This document shows positions 22,078 to 34,104 of a DNA stretch of 64,000 bases, in pieces (within the stretch, counting starts at the first letter, position 1; each line of letters starts with the position of its first letter). The notes beneath the pieces are model-generated. The model was given only the letters and a program-made list of their open reading frames with translations. It was not told where the DNA came from and searched no databases. Where the stretch lies: NCBI GenBank assembly GCA_024500155.1, contig CM044880.1:14319379-14383378 (forward strand), given 5' to 3'. This DNA is from Chenopodium formosanum (Eukaryota > Streptophyta > Magnoliopsida > Caryophyllales > Amaranthaceae). Both the position numbers and the translations under genes were made by a program.

Positions 22078-22734
22078 TTACTCAATCACTGAATTCTTAG
22101 CTTTGTCTACCTGTATGCCCTTATCAGATACAATGTGACCTAGAACTACTCCCTCTGTCACCATAAAGTGACATTTCTCCCAATTTAGAACTAAATTGCA
22201 TTCTTCACATCGTTTTAAAATTTTAGCGAGATTAATTATGCATGAATCAAATGAAGAACCATACACGCTAAAATCATCCATAAAGACTTCCATAATAGAC
22301 TCTATGAAATCAGAAAAGATGATCATCATACAACGTTGAAAGGTAGCGGGTGCATTACATAAACCAAAAGGCATTCTACAATATGCAAAAGTGTCATAAG
22401 GGCATGTAAAAGTTGTCTTTTCCTGATCTTCAGGGTGAATCGGAATTTGGAAAAATCCCGAATACTCATCCAAATAGAAAAAGAATTTATGGTTAGCTAA
22501 CCTCTCAAGCATTTGATCTATAAAGGGAAGGGGAAAGTGGTCCTTTTTAGTGGCGATATTAAGTCTACGATAATCAATGCACATAAGCCACCCTGTTACA
22601 GTTCTAGTGGGAATTAATTCATTTTTTTCATTAGTTATCACAGTCATCCCACCCTTTTTTGGCACTACCTGCACAGGATTTACCCACTTAGAGTCAGAAA
22701 TAGGATAGATAATACCTGCATCAAGTAGTTTCAT
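22078..22734 (-). pseudogene. Reverse transcriptase (Athila-type)
   Basis: A 218-codon open stretch with MCIDYRRLN, PFGLCNAPATFQRCM and the catalytic FMDD box (EVFMDDFSVYG). In the YLDGYSGF motif usual for Athila, Gly is replaced by Glu (YLDEYSGF). Bounded by TAA at 22078-22080 and, upstream in the same frame, TAG at 22756-22758. Confidence 0.9.
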
Positions 22735-22755
22735 AACCTCTTTCTTGACTACTTC

Positions 22756-23201
22756 CTACATGTTGGGATTTAATCTTCGTTGGGGTTGAATGCAGGGCTT
22801 ATAGTTGTCCTCTAGATGTAACCTGTGCATACAAAAGTCAGAGCTAATACCCTTGAGATCATCAATACTGTACCCAATAGCTTTCTTATGGGTTTGAAGA
22901 AACCCTAGAAGTTGGGAAGTTTGTAACTCATTAAGTGCAGTACTGATGATCACGGGGTATAGTTCCTGTTCATCTAAAAAAATATATTTTAAATGAGAAG
23001 GGAGAGGTTTTAGTTCAGGTTTCTTGACCTCCGCAGGTTTTGATTCCTGGACTAAATTTACTACCTTCATTGTTTCCTTGGGGATTAACTCTTTTAAGGA
23101 AAGAGCTTTTTCAATATCTTGTACCTCTTTACCCCAAACGCTTGCATTGTCTATAGATAAATTCCCGCAAATAACTTCCTCTAGGGGATCCCTTGCAAGA
23201 A
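22756..23201 (-). pseudogene. Pol N-terminal linker before RT, cut by nested LTR
   Basis: Encodes the ELKPLPSHLKYIFLDEQELYPVIIS and KKAIGYSIDDLKGIS segments characteristic of Athila pol between protease and RT. In frame with the RT segment and separated from it by a TAG (probably CAG to TAG). Its upstream continuation is at 24583 on the far side of the solo LTR. Confidence 0.85.
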
Positions 23202-24582
23202 TGACAGGGTAAAGTCGTATCCCCTAATCAAAAATAAATACCTAAGTCCTCTAACTAAAGTAGATAGGGAAGTAGGGTCGAACTCCACAGGGAAACAAGT
23301 CTTTTTACTCCTAATTATTTATTATAATCTAAATTATCTAAGTAACCAATGTTTTTGGGAATAAAGTCTATACTACGAAGAATAAGTTTAGGGAGAAAAA
23401 CAATAATAAGAAGGCCTAGGGTCACAGGTTCACCAATAATTAATATTCCTAGATAAAACATAATAATTATTAATTAACAATGCACAAATAACATGATCAA
23501 CAAGCTCTCGCAATTTATTAATCAACATAGATCTAACAGGCTCTCGCAATTTACTAGATCTAAGTTCTTATTGAAAATAGCCTTTGATATTAAATTAACA
23601 TCTGCTCGATTCATCAATTCAATATAGCTAAACATTCACAATCAAATTACATCTACTCGATTCATAATCTAATTGCAAAGAATTAAAACAATTCAATAAG
23701 GAATTATCATGCAATATCAATAATCAATATTAACAAACTATCCCTTCATATTAATTATGGATCCCCATAAACCCTAGAATGAAACTACTCACGCATCATC
23801 ATAACTAAACCGATCAAGTAAATAAGTAAAAGCATAATCAAGGAAGCAAATAAAATAACTGAAATTAAAAGGGAAGAAATTGTTACCAAAAAGAATTCTG
23901 GAATTAATGGAATAATTAAGAACAAAAGTTGAGAGAGAACTTAAGAGAGAGAAAAATACTAAGTAGAGAGAGAAAGTCTAAGAAAGAAGGTCCTCTAAAA
24001 ATTCCGTACAAAATCGTATTTAAACGTTTCCTAAAAACAAAAATTAAAACTAATTAATCAGGTCCTATAAAAACACGCGCCCGATCGGGCACGCTTTTTT
24101 CTTCGCGTTCTTCCTAAGCAGCATCGCTCGATCGTGCTAGATGCTCGCACGATCGGGCGCGCCTTAGCATGCACGGCACTATGGTTTGCCGCGCCCGATC
24201 AGGCTAGAGGTTGCCCGATCGGGTCTTTGCTCCCCTTTGAGGCTTGGACTTCGATTGGGCTAGATTTCTCGGCCCAATCCGGATTTCCTCTCGGGTCTTG
24301 AATACTTGGTCCAAATGCCTCGGGATCCCAATTATCGAGCCCTTAATCACTGGCTCTCACCGATCCTGGGCTCTAAAAGTGGTCGTGTCCTTCTAGCTTC
24401 CGTAGTTGATCCATAAAGCTCGGGAAAATGCTCCAAGAGTGCAATTTCCTAAAAATTACAACTAAAACTACGAAAACACTAGAACACACAAATTAGTAAT
24501 AAAAGTGGCCCGAAAGAGCCAAAAACACTACAAATAACGACCAAGGGATGGGGGTAAAACACTATATAAAATGGACACATCA
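23202..24582 (-). mobile_element. Solo LTR of the same Athila-type family (1381 bp)
   Basis: Ends match the host element's LTRs (TGACAGGG...CACATCA on the plus strand). It is flanked by a perfect 5-bp duplication AAGAA (23197-23201 and 24583-24587) in the middle of the host's protease-RT coding region, same orientation as the host. It carries about five CCCGATCGGGC-type palindromes at 24076-24225. It represents a later insertion of a family member that then lost its body by LTR-LTR recombination. Confidence 0.92.
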
Positions 24583-25701
24583 AAGAACCTCTGGCAAGTT
24601 ATCATCACAACCATCATCCATTATATCAGTTACATCAATATAACAACAATTTTCCTCTGACATAGGCCCTTTCAAAACTTTCCCTAGATTAAAAGTAACA
24701 TTATCGTCACCTACAGAAAGGATTAGTTTACCATTTTTCACATCGATAATGGCTCCTGTAGTATGGAGAAAAGGCCTACCTAATATAATGGGTATTTGCG
24801 TATCCTCTGCCATGTCTAAAACAAAAAAATCAACAGGAATAAAAAAATTTCCAACTCTGACAGGGACGTCCTCTAAAATACCTAAGGGGTATTTTACCGA
24901 ACGATCTGCCATTTGCAAAGTTATATTAGTAACTTTTAATTCTCCCATATTAAGTGTAGCACAGACATATGATGGCATGACACTGACACTAGCCCCCAAA
25001 TCACACAAAGCTTTATCAATAAAAACATTCCATATATGATAAGGGATAGAAAAACTACCGGGATCCTTTAATTTAGGAGGGGATTTGTTTTGCAATAAAG
25101 CGCTACACTCCTCTGTGAAAGCTACAGTTTCTACTTCATTAAAGGCCCTTTTCCTAGTCAGAATGTCTTTCATAAATTTAGCATAAGCAGGAACTTGAGT
25201 GATTAAATCAGTGAAAGGAACTGTTACCTGCAGGTTTTTCACAACCTCTAAGAACTTACCAAATTGTTTATCAAACTTACTCTTCAGTTGTCTATTAGGG
25301 AATGGAAGTTTGATAACTGGGCTTTGCACATCTCCTCCCTTATCCTGAGATTTACCTTGCACAAAAACATTAGTAGAGTTAGTATCTATTTGTAGCCCTG
25401 CAGGGTTAGCAGGATTAGCATTTGGTATAGAGGAATCTAGATCAGGAACTGGTCCATCTTCCTTTGGCATAGGAGGTCCATCATATTGTGAACCACTCCT
25501 TAGAGTGATTGCATTGGCATGATCTGTAGGATGGATAGGTTGTGATGGTAGAGCTCCCTGCTGACGGGATTGTAGGGTAGATGAAAGTTGTGCAATTTGA
25601 TTATCCATGATTTTATTGTGGGCTAGAATAGAATCAATTTGCGCATCCCTACTCTCCATATGCTTTTGCATATTGGCAAGCATTGCTCTAATTTCTGTCA
25701 T
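24583..25701 (-). pseudogene. Gag C-terminal region and aspartic protease (Athila-type)
   Basis: About 370 codons. A coiled-coil-like start (MTEIRAMLANMQKHMESRD) is followed by a Pro-rich linker, the VKLPFPNRQLKSKFDKQFGKF block, and the protease with ALCDLGASVSVMP, where DLGAS takes the place of DTGA as in many Athila proteases. IILGRPFLHTTGA is the second protease signature. Open until the solo LTR interrupts it; the continuation is 22756-23201. Confidence 0.88.
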
Positions 25702-26039
25702 GGCAGGGTCGGAAGATGATGAGGGTGATGCTTGGCTTTTCTGGCCGGAATTTGGGTGATAATATTTTTGTTGTGGTGGAGGTTGATGTTGTGGCTGTTG
25801 TGGAGGTGGAGGGTTTTGTACATTGGTACTCCGGTATGAAAGATATGGGTGGTTTCGATAACCGGCATTGTAAGAGTTGGAATATGGGTTTTAGCCTATA
25901 GGTTTAAAAGGCATTAACTTGTTCCATGGAGCTCCTACAATCTTGCTCCCAATGCCCTACAATTCCACAATTTTCACAAAAAGCTTCATTGTTAGCAACG
26001 GCAGAAACATTAGCTACAGAGTTAGGAGCAACAGTAAGA
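25702..26039 (-). pseudogene. Gag nucleocapsid region with zinc knuckle, decayed
   Basis: Short stretches include CENCGIVGHWEQDC (CX2CX4HX4C) at about 25940-25985, then a Gln/Pro/Tyr-rich segment near 25720-25880. Frames shift between 25701 and 26040. Confidence 0.7.
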
Positions 26040-26486
26040 TTATCTAATTTTTTTACAAATAGACGTTAATTGAGCTTGCAAAAAGGATACAGAATCGACA
26101 TTATGTTTTCCTTTATTTGCAAACCCCCTCGGATTCTCGTATTGGGAATTGTGTATTTCCATGTCTTCGATAAACTGTCCTGCATCGTCCACATTTAAAT
26201 TCATGAACCTCCCACTGGCTGCAGAATCTAGAACCGATCTAAAAGAATTTCCAATTCCATTGTAGAATGCTTGGATCAATTGTCATTGTGCTAGATTGTG
26301 GTGGGGGCATTCTCTCTGTAGATCCTTGAACCTCTCCCAAGCCTCATATAGCGTTTCGTCAGCTTCTTGAGCGAAGTTCTGAATAGCACTCCTTAGTACC
26401 GCTGTTCTCTCTGTAGGATAATATTTATTATAGAAATTCAAAGCAAGAGTTTCCCAGTCAGTAATACCAAGTGAAGTTCTATTCAA
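26040..26486 (-). pseudogene. Gag capsid domain (retrotransposon gag)
   Basis: Two open stretches in one frame (26040-26279 and 26283-26486), split by TGA at 26283-26285. The gag signature ETLALNFYNKYYPTERT, EAWERFKDLQRECPHH and FYNGIGNSFRSVLDSAASGRFM is the conserved capsid of Athila gag. Confidence 0.85.
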
Positions 26487-26567
26487 ACCATTAAACCATA
26501 ATTTAGCCTTGCCACATAATGAAAAAGGAAAAAGAATCTCCCTAATTTGGTCCTGCGTGACCCCGGC

Positions 26568-26996
26568 TTATCTAATGGTGTTACAATACTGGCATGAATC
26601 TGCGATGTGAAGGTTAGGATCTTCACCCTTAGCTTCGCTGAATTTCTTCCTCTCTATCATAGTGATAAATTGGGGCTTGATTTCAAACTGAACTCCATCT
26701 AGCGCCGGAGTGGGAGTAAGGTGCGGGAAATCTGTGAGCTTCGGCTGCGAGTAATCACTGAGTTTCTTCTGGGTCGTCATCTCTGATTCTGAATCTAAAG
26801 GAATTTCTGTGTCACTAGAATCAGAGGGAGGGTCTCTTCGATTGTTGTCTTCCTCAGAACCCGCCAGAATTTGTCTATAGATTTTCCTTTGCCTATGAAA
26901 CGAGCGCTCGATCGTAGGATCGAATGGGATGTAACCTGATCTGGAACACCTGGGCATAAACAAGGGACTAAAAGACAAATATGAGAATTGCCTCAA
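26568..26996 (-). pseudogene. Gag N-terminal region
   Basis: 142 codons with a charged, Ser/Asp-rich segment and a LDGVQFEIKPQFITMI motif seen at the start of Athila gag. In frame with the capsid stretch but ended by TAA at 26568-26570. The actual start may be the internal ATG (MPRCSRSGYI). Confidence 0.75.
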
Positions 26997-27077
26997 AGAA
27001 CTAACGTTCTCTGAGACAAAAGGGGGCGGATAATCTAGACTGCAAAAAATTAATCAAAAAATAAAAATAAAACTGTT

Positions 27078-27095
27078 TCCCCGGCAACGGCGCCA
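27078..27095 (-). other. Athila-type primer-binding site
   Basis: Minus strand TGGCGCCGTTGCCGGGGA, five to six bases inside the 5' LTR. This is the standard Athila-type PBS used to prime minus-strand cDNA from a host tRNA; the tRNA was not verified. Confidence 0.85.
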
Positions 27096-27407
27096 AATTT
27101 TGACAGGGTAAAGTTGTATCCCCTAATCAAAAGTAATTACCTAAGTCCTCTAACTAAAGTAGATAGGGAAGTAGGGTCGAACTCCACAGGGAAACAAGTC
27201 TTTCTACTCCTAATTAATTATTATAATCTAAATTATCAAAGTAACCAATATTTTTGTAAATAAAGTCTATACTACGAAGAATAAGATTGAAAGAAATAAA
27301 GTAGGGAGAAATTAATATTAAAAGACCTAGGGCATAGGTTCACTAATAAATAATATTCCAGGGCAAATCATAATAAGCAATCATCAAGCATTGATTAATC
27401 AGATTAC

Positions 27408-29550
27408 TGTAGACACCCATTTGTGTCTCCCCAAAACCAAACCCAGTGATGAGTGCCTTTCACGTCGAATCGTAATCGAATGAAACGAAAGTGTGGAAAG
27501 GTCTTGTGTTGCGGAAAGTTTTATTTCTTTTCTCTTCTCCCTGTTTTTGAAAACTTTATTTTAAGAAAACAGCCAATCCAGTTTGGTTGGTCCATAATAT
27601 GGGTCCAATAGTAGTATAGTTTGATGGGGCTTGCAAAGACCTTTCCAACGATATATTATAAGCCCAATTCCGATGAATATTGAGGAAATTATGGCCAATT
27701 TACTAAATTGGGTCCGGTTTGAGTTTTAAGTACGGCCTTATGATCTAGGGGAGGGCCTAATATAATTTATCATTCCTAATGCAATTAGGAATGGTTTTAG
27801 TCTTCTAGAATATTCTAGAAGGTTCTTTTCATTCTTAATTCAATTAGGACTCTTCAGAGTTTTAATTAGATCAAATAGCATTTTCGATTGAAATTATATC
27901 TTCCAGTACGGTAAGTTTATCAGTTTTTCGAAAACGTGTTGAAAGCCGATTTGGCGTCCAACCCCCGGCCTTGGCGCCTGGAATCGGGATTGGCGCCAGA
28001 CGCCAGCATTGGCGCCTGGCGCCTGGCGCTAGCCACTGGTTCTGGCGCCAATGAGCCAGGGCTGGCGCCAAGGTGTTTTTGTGGTCTTCAGACTCTGTTT
28101 TGATAAATTATCTTTTTTGGATGATTTTCTCTATAAATATCGTATCAAAAACTCCGTTTTCATTCACGAATTGTCAATATTCATTCACCATTCATTCATC
28201 TACATCTATCGATTCACCAATTCTCTTTATTCTTAAGTTTTAATAAACTCCGTTTTCAATCATCAACTTTCTTCATTCATTAACCAACTCTCATCAAGAT
28301 TTTCTTGATTATTCTCTCTCTCTCTTTTCTAAACTAGCCTTTTCTCAAATAAATAATTCCGCATTCACAAGATCTAGAAACACCTAGCCATATTCGAAGT
28401 TGCCTTCGCCCTAGACGTGAAAGGTTTAATTTCTGAGGGTTTGGTCCCAAATCTCTATTTCAATTATTTAATTTAATTGTTTTGATTATTGTTTTCCTTG
28501 AAGTTACTAAAGTGTGTATTTTGTTATTAGAAAGAGGTACGAGGCATCCAAGTAAGTACTTTAATTGATTAATTGATTTATGATATAGAAATCATGCTTA
28601 GATTGTTATTTTGATTCCTAGTATCATGTCTAGAGTAACTTTAATATTAAGTATGATTAAAAGTATGATGCCTTTTATTCTCTTCCTAATATTTATGATT
28701 GTTAGTATCATGTTAGGGCTAAAGACTTGATTTTTATTGCTTAGTGACATGCTAGGGTTTGTTATTAATCTTGTTAATATCGTGCCTAGGATCTTGCTAT
28801 TTTTATTATGCTTTAATATTAACATGAACATGATTATGATTATAAATGTTATAATGATTATGAATACTATTATTTTGATGATTATTTTATTTATGATAAT
28901 TATTTCAATTATTATTAATATGATGATTATTTTCTTTTATGATTATTATCATGATTATTTCAATTATAATTTATTTTTATGATGATGATTATAATTATTA
29001 TTCATGATTATTATTTATTATGTTGCTTGATGCTTATAATTTATTGTTTGATCACACCTTTTGTTGCATGTTAAAGGGAATTGGTATTTGCAACCACGCT
29101 TAATAAGATAATTAATAATCTTGTTAGGTTAATGTGATTATAATTTCGAGTGATCGCCAATAATAGTTTATTTGTGCATTAAATTCAACCAACATAGATT
29201 AAACAGGTTTAGGGTTAATCCTATTGATTGCATGTTAGTTAGAAAGCGCACATGAATACGAGCTGAATAAAGTAGAGGCCTATTATTAGGGCAGGTTCAA
29301 TCTCTTTTAGGTTGGATTTGTACCATCATCCCCGAACCCTTATTTGGTTCATGACCTTATGGAGTTGACGATCTCTTGGGTCGTTAAGGGGTGTAACCTT
29401 CACCTCGTGAATGGTTTACAAGTTCCTAAAAAACTTGTTGGCGACTCTTTTGCTCTATCTTCTTCCCTTTTGGACGCCACCGTACTTTAGTGTATGATCA
29501 CAGTGGGGTTCAAGCTAGTGGGATTTAAAGGCTTGAAACTATTCCCTACA
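27408..29550 (+). mobile_element. Solo Tat-type LTR nested in Athila 5' LTR (2143 bp)
   Basis: TGTAGACACC...CCCTACA ends. The target duplication is ATTAC on the left and ATTAA on the right; comparison with the empty site at about 11792 shows one substitution after insertion. Sense is plus here. A TGGCGCC array at 27951-28075 lies upstream of TATAAATATC at about 28131-28141. Confidence 0.9.
27951..28075 (+). promoter_or_regulatory. TGGCGCC palindrome array, longest copy
   Basis: Roughly eight to nine TGGCGCC-type units in 125 bases, ending about 60 bases before the TATA-like box. The equivalent array has about three units in the copy at 9541-9600. Confidence 0.55.
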
Positions 29551-30668
29551 ATTAAAAAGGGCTTTCGCTACGTATTATAATCACAGAGTTAATTTACCGG
29601 TAATAAATCTCATCTGTCGAATCTCGACTTAACCATTTATAAATTAGTCCGCCTATTGAAACTAAGCCTAAACATCAATTCTCATCTGTAGAATCTCGAA
29701 TTAATATTGCTAAACTCATACAATTAAATCTGGCCAAACCTAATTGCATAGCATTAAATCAATCAATAGGAAATTAACCAAGCATTGATAATCAACAATC
29801 ACAAATTTACCCCTTCATATTATTTATTAGATCCCCATAAACCCTAGAAATAAAACTACTCACGCATCATCATAACTAAACTAATCAAATAAATAAAGCA
29901 AGACATAATCAAAGAAGTAAACAAAATAACTGAAATTAAAAGGGAAGAAATTGTTACCAAAAGAAATCTGGATTAATGAAAGTAATTAAGAACAAAGTTG
30001 AGAGAGAAATTAAGAGAGAGAAAATATCCTAAGTAGAGAGAGAAAGTCTAAGAAAGAAGGTAATCAGAATTTACGTACATAATTCGTACTTAAACATTCC
30101 TCAAAACAAAAAGTAAAACAAAACTAATCATCTCTAAGAAAAACATGCGCCCTATCGGGCGAGGGGCCGCCCGATCAGGCCCGCCTTTTTTGCTCTGCCC
30201 ACTGCTGGTGTGCCGCGCCCGATCGAGCTTACGCTCACCCGATCGTGCGTGCTTCTTCCTTGAAGGTGCTTATGCGCGCATCCGCCCGATCGGGCGTATG
30301 CTTGCCCGACCGGCTTCTTCTTCGAGGCTTGGATTTTTGATTGGGCTCGATTCCTCGGCCCAATCCGGATTTCCTCATCGGGTCTTGATTAATTGATCCA
30401 ATAGCCCCGGTATCACATACCGAGCCCTTAATCACCGGCTCTTACCGATCCTGGGCTTCAAGAGTGGTCGTGTCCTTCTAGCTTCCGTAGTTGATCCATG
30501 AAAACCCGGGAAAATGCTCCAAAAGAGCAATTTCCTGTAAAACTCAACTAAAAATACGAAAACACTAGAAAACACAAATTAGTATAAAAAGTGGCCCTAA
30601 AGAGCCAAAAACACTACTAATTATAACTGTGGAACGGGGGTAAAACACTATATATATTGTATGTATCA

Positions 30669-31179
30669 TCTTCAGGCGGCAGCTGTTGGGTGGTGGGTGG
30701 TTTTTTAATTTTTCCTTTACAAAAATCTAACTTTTTAAAAAATATATTTTTTGTTTTATTTTTTAAAACCAATCACAGGCCGCCACTTGTCATATAACTT
30801 GTTATAATAGGCTTCGTGACCGATTAGGATCTTTTTAAGCAAATTGGGTATAAAGGTGTTATGAGCAATTTTTTTAAAAAAATATATTATCTTGTTTGCA
30901 TAATTAGTGTGTTTTGAAGCTGACAAATTGATTTCTTATTATAGTTTTTATTAAAAAAAATTAATAAGTTTTATCCTTTTCAAATAGATTCATAAAAAAT
31001 TAATTGCCCTTTTGAAGTATAAAGACTTATAACATAAAGACAAGCAAATAAAAACAAACAATTTATGCAAGTTAAAAAAAAATTACGCAAGTATGGTTTG
31101 TTTAATATTTTTTACCATTGTACTCTGTTTTAAAATTTATTTACAAATATGTTGTCCACATGAGATAGGAGTGATTTTA
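30669..31179. other. Intergenic sequence between Athila and copia elements
   Basis: AT-rich. The 30760-30860 part has GTGATTGGTTTTAAAA and AATCGGTCACGAAG on the minus strand, weakly similar to the left flank of the Athila element in inverted orientation. No gene seen. Confidence 0.5.
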
Positions 31180-31184
31180 TTTTA

Positions 31185-31437
31185 TGTAAACTTCACTGTT
31201 CTTGAGTTTTAGTGATCAAAGAAAAAAAAAACTTAAGAAACTAAGAGAAAAGAATTTAGAGAGAGAAAGTTTAAGGGAAGAGAATTTCTCATTATTGAAA
31301 AATTAATTGTGTAATACAGGAGACAGCTATATTTATAACAAATTGTGGCCCACCTAACTAACTACTTAAGCCAGCTGTAATATCAAAACTAATAACAAAC
31401 AATTGCTGACGTGGTTAACTAACCACTATTCTTCACA
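31185..31437 (-). repeat. Copia A 3' LTR
   Basis: TGTAAACTTCACTG start, CTTCACA end on the plus strand. The minus strand holds ATAAATATAG as a TATA-like box. Confidence 0.92.
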
Positions 31438-31444
31438 CCCCCCC

Positions 31445-32110
31445 CCTCAAGCTGGAATCTGGTGACAGCATTCCCAGCTTGGAAAGTAACTCATTGAACT
31501 AAGGAGAAGGAAGAACTTTGGTAAACAAATCAGCAAGTTGTTCTTTTGTAGGCAGATAACACAAAGAAATTAAGCCTTACATCACTTTATCTCTGGTAAA
31601 GTGACAATCAATTTCTATATGCTTAGTTCTGTCATGAAAGACAGGATTCTTAGCAATATAGATAGCTTATTGGTTGTCACACTTGAGAGCAACAGGTTTG
31701 AGACCTTGAACTCCAATTTCTTCTAGAAGTCTCACCAACCAGGTTATCTCAGAAGCTGCACTTGACATTGCTCTATACTCAGCTTCTGAAGAACTCTTAG
31801 AGACAATTGCTTGCTTCTTTGATTTCCAAGAAATTTGGGAATTCCCAAACATCATCAACCAACCTGTTATTGATCTCCTGGAGTCTGCACATGCACCCCA
31901 GTCAGAGTCTGAGAAAGCTTGTAGCTTTAATTCATTAGCAGCCCTTAGAATAATACCCTGTCCTGCTGTCCCAACCACATACCTCAAAGTATGATGCAAA
32001 GCTACCATATGGGATGTCCTGGGATCATGTAAAAACTGACTCAAAGCTTGTACTGTAAAGGACAAGTCTGCCTGGTGTTTGTGAGGAAATTTAATTTCCC
32101 TACTAGACAT
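31445..32110 (-). pseudogene. Copia A RNase H domain
   Basis: Catalytic Asp in FSDSDWGACADSRRS, Glu in SSEAEYRAMSSAASEITW and Asp in LKCDNQ. A TAA at 31667-31669 follows DNQ, and further stops occur in the C-terminal tail (YLPTKEQLADLFTK near 31530). Joined to RT through a frameshift near 32070. Confidence 0.85.
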
Positions 32111-33099
32111 CTATAGAAAGAAGGATCTGGAACCGGATCACCATCTTCTGCAGTAAGCTTTAGATTGATTGGTAAAGGATTAATAACATGCTTTGTCAGA
32201 TCAAAACTAGAACTCTGCAGCAATTCTTTTGTGAATTTTTTCTGTGTCATAACAAAGCCCTCAGGTGATCTTGAAACCTCAAGTCCCAAAAAATAACTGA
32301 CCTCGCCCAGATCTTTAATGCTGAACACTCTATGCAAGTGTTCCTTCAGAGCCTGTATACTAGCTTCATCAGAACCAGTCACCAAAATGTCATCCACATA
32401 CACAATCACTATTGTCAATTTTTCCTCTGAATTTCTGATGAAGAGAGAATAATCATTTTTTGATTGTGCAAAACCTTGAACCTTCAACTCTTGCACTAAC
32501 CTTGCAAACCACTGCCTTGAAGCCTGTTTCAAACCATATAATGATTTCTTGAGTCTGCATACAGCATTCTTTGGAGCACTGAAAACTTCTGGAACTTTCA
32601 TGTACACCTCTTCATGAAGGTCTCCATGTAGAAAAGCATTGTTTACATCTAATTGGAAGACTTTCCAATTTTTACATGCTGCCAAAGAAAGCAAACATCT
32701 GACTGTTGCCATTTTAACAACAGGAGATAAAGTCTCAAAGAAGTATATCCCATACTTCTGTGTATAACCTTTTGCCACTAATCTTGCCTTGAAACTTTCT
32801 ATGCTTCCATCTGCTCTTCTCTTCGGCTTGAATACCCATTTACAGCCTATGGCCTTTTTTCCAACTGGTAATTGAACAACATCCCAAGTGTTATTATCAC
32901 TAAGTGCTGTCAACTCCTTGTTCATGGCTTCCACCCACTGTGGTGACTTAGCAGCTTCTTTATAAGAATCTGGTTCCCTAACAAACTCAAATTCAGCAAC
33001 AAAAGCCTTGTGATGTTCACTTACCTTGTCATAAGCAACAAAATTACACCAATGTTCTGTAGGTTCAGTAACAGTCAAACTACAAACATATTTACTCAT
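32041..33099 (-). pseudogene. Copia A reverse transcriptase
   Basis: A 352-codon open stretch with W-V-FKPKRRADGSI, FQLDVNNAFLHGDL, SLYGLKQASRQWF and the catalytic YVDD (IVIVYVDDILVTGS), the classic copia RVT_2 set. Intact across the domain; ends by frameshift into the RNase H segment. Confidence 0.92.
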
Positions 33100-33220
33100 C
33101 CAAGATGGTGGTTTGGATGGTCTGGAAGACTTCCTAACTTCAAGAACAGGGACAGTATTGGGAACATGAATATTAGAAATAGAATTTTGTTAATTTTGAA
33201 GATCTTGGGAAGTTTGTGAA

Positions 33221-33517
33221 CTAGAAGAATTCTAAGGAGATTGAGAAATGTGTGAGGTTTGAGAGGTTTGTGTGTTTTTGAGAAGTTTGAGGATCAGAAA
33301 TATTGAAAACATCAGGTATATTATTAGTTATAACATGATCAGGTAAGGTTTCAAAAGGCAGAAAAATAGGAAAAGAAGAAGATTTAGATGAAGTGGGAGA
33401 AGGGTTAATATGGTATGGAAAATGTTTCTCATAGAATACTACATTTCTAGAGACTTGTACAACCTTAGTGGAGATGTTCATGACCTTATACCCTTTTTGA
33501 GTTGAAGAGTATCCCAA
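33221..33517 (-). pseudogene. Copia A integrase C-terminal segment
   Basis: Starts at GYSSTQKGYKVMN, the conserved region after the copia integrase core, followed by a Ser/Pro-rich linker toward RT. Its upstream part lies beyond the solo LTR (35446-35895). Confidence 0.8.
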
Positions 33518-33543
33518 AAAAATATGTGGTTCTGCCTGGTATC

Positions 33544-34065
33544 TGTAGGGAATATTTTAAACATTACCCCAAACTTGAACCCCACTGTGATCATACACTC
33601 AAGCATGGTGGCGTCCAAAGGGAAGGAAGCTAGAGCAAAAGAATCGCCAACAAGTTTTAGGAACTTGTAAACCATTCACGAGGTGAAGGTTACACCCCTT
33701 AACGATCCAGGAGATCGTCAACTCCAATAGGTCTTGAACCATGACTGGTAGTTCGGGGATGAAGGTACAAATCCAATCTAAAAGAGATTGAACCTGCCCT
33801 AATAATAGGCCTCTACTTTATTCTGACCGTATTCATGTGCGCTTTCTGACTAACATGCAATCAATAGGATTAACCCTAAACCTGTTTATCTATGTTAGTT
33901 GAATATAATGCACAAATAAAACTATTATTGGCGATCACTTGAATTATAATCAAATTAACCCTAAACAAGATTATTAATTATCTCATTAAGCGTGATTACA
34001 AGTACAAATTCCCTTTAAACATGCATAAAAGGTGTGATCAAGCAATAAAAATAAATATAATCAAC

Positions 34066-34104
<39 letters not shown>

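Larger units (their letters stand above)
11488..30668 (-). mobile_element. Athila-type Ty3-gypsy retrotransposon with three nested insertions
   Basis: LTRs at 11488-12826 (3') and 27101-30668 (5', interrupted) share TGACAGGG...TATCA-type plus-strand ends. Their first 300 bases differ at about 8 positions, indicating a fairly recent insertion. The PBS TGGCGCCGTTGCCGGGGA is at 27078-27095; the PPT GGCTTGGGGAAGTT abuts the 3' LTR at 12827. Gene order on the minus strand is gag, protease, RT, RNase H, integrase, env-like ORF. Without nested insertions the element is about 12.1 kb, a usual Athila size. The flanking pentamers differ (GCCTC and TCTTC), so no target duplication is preserved. All coding regions carry stops or frameshifts. 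Confidence 0.9.
27101..30668 (-). repeat. Athila-type 5' LTR, split by a solo Tat-type LTR
   Basis: About 1420 bases of LTR in two pieces (27101-27407 and 29551-30668) around the solo LTR. Compared with the 3' LTR it has a longer CCCGATCGGGC array (30148-30315, about six units against three), so the array changed copy number between two LTRs of one insertion. Confidence 0.88.
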
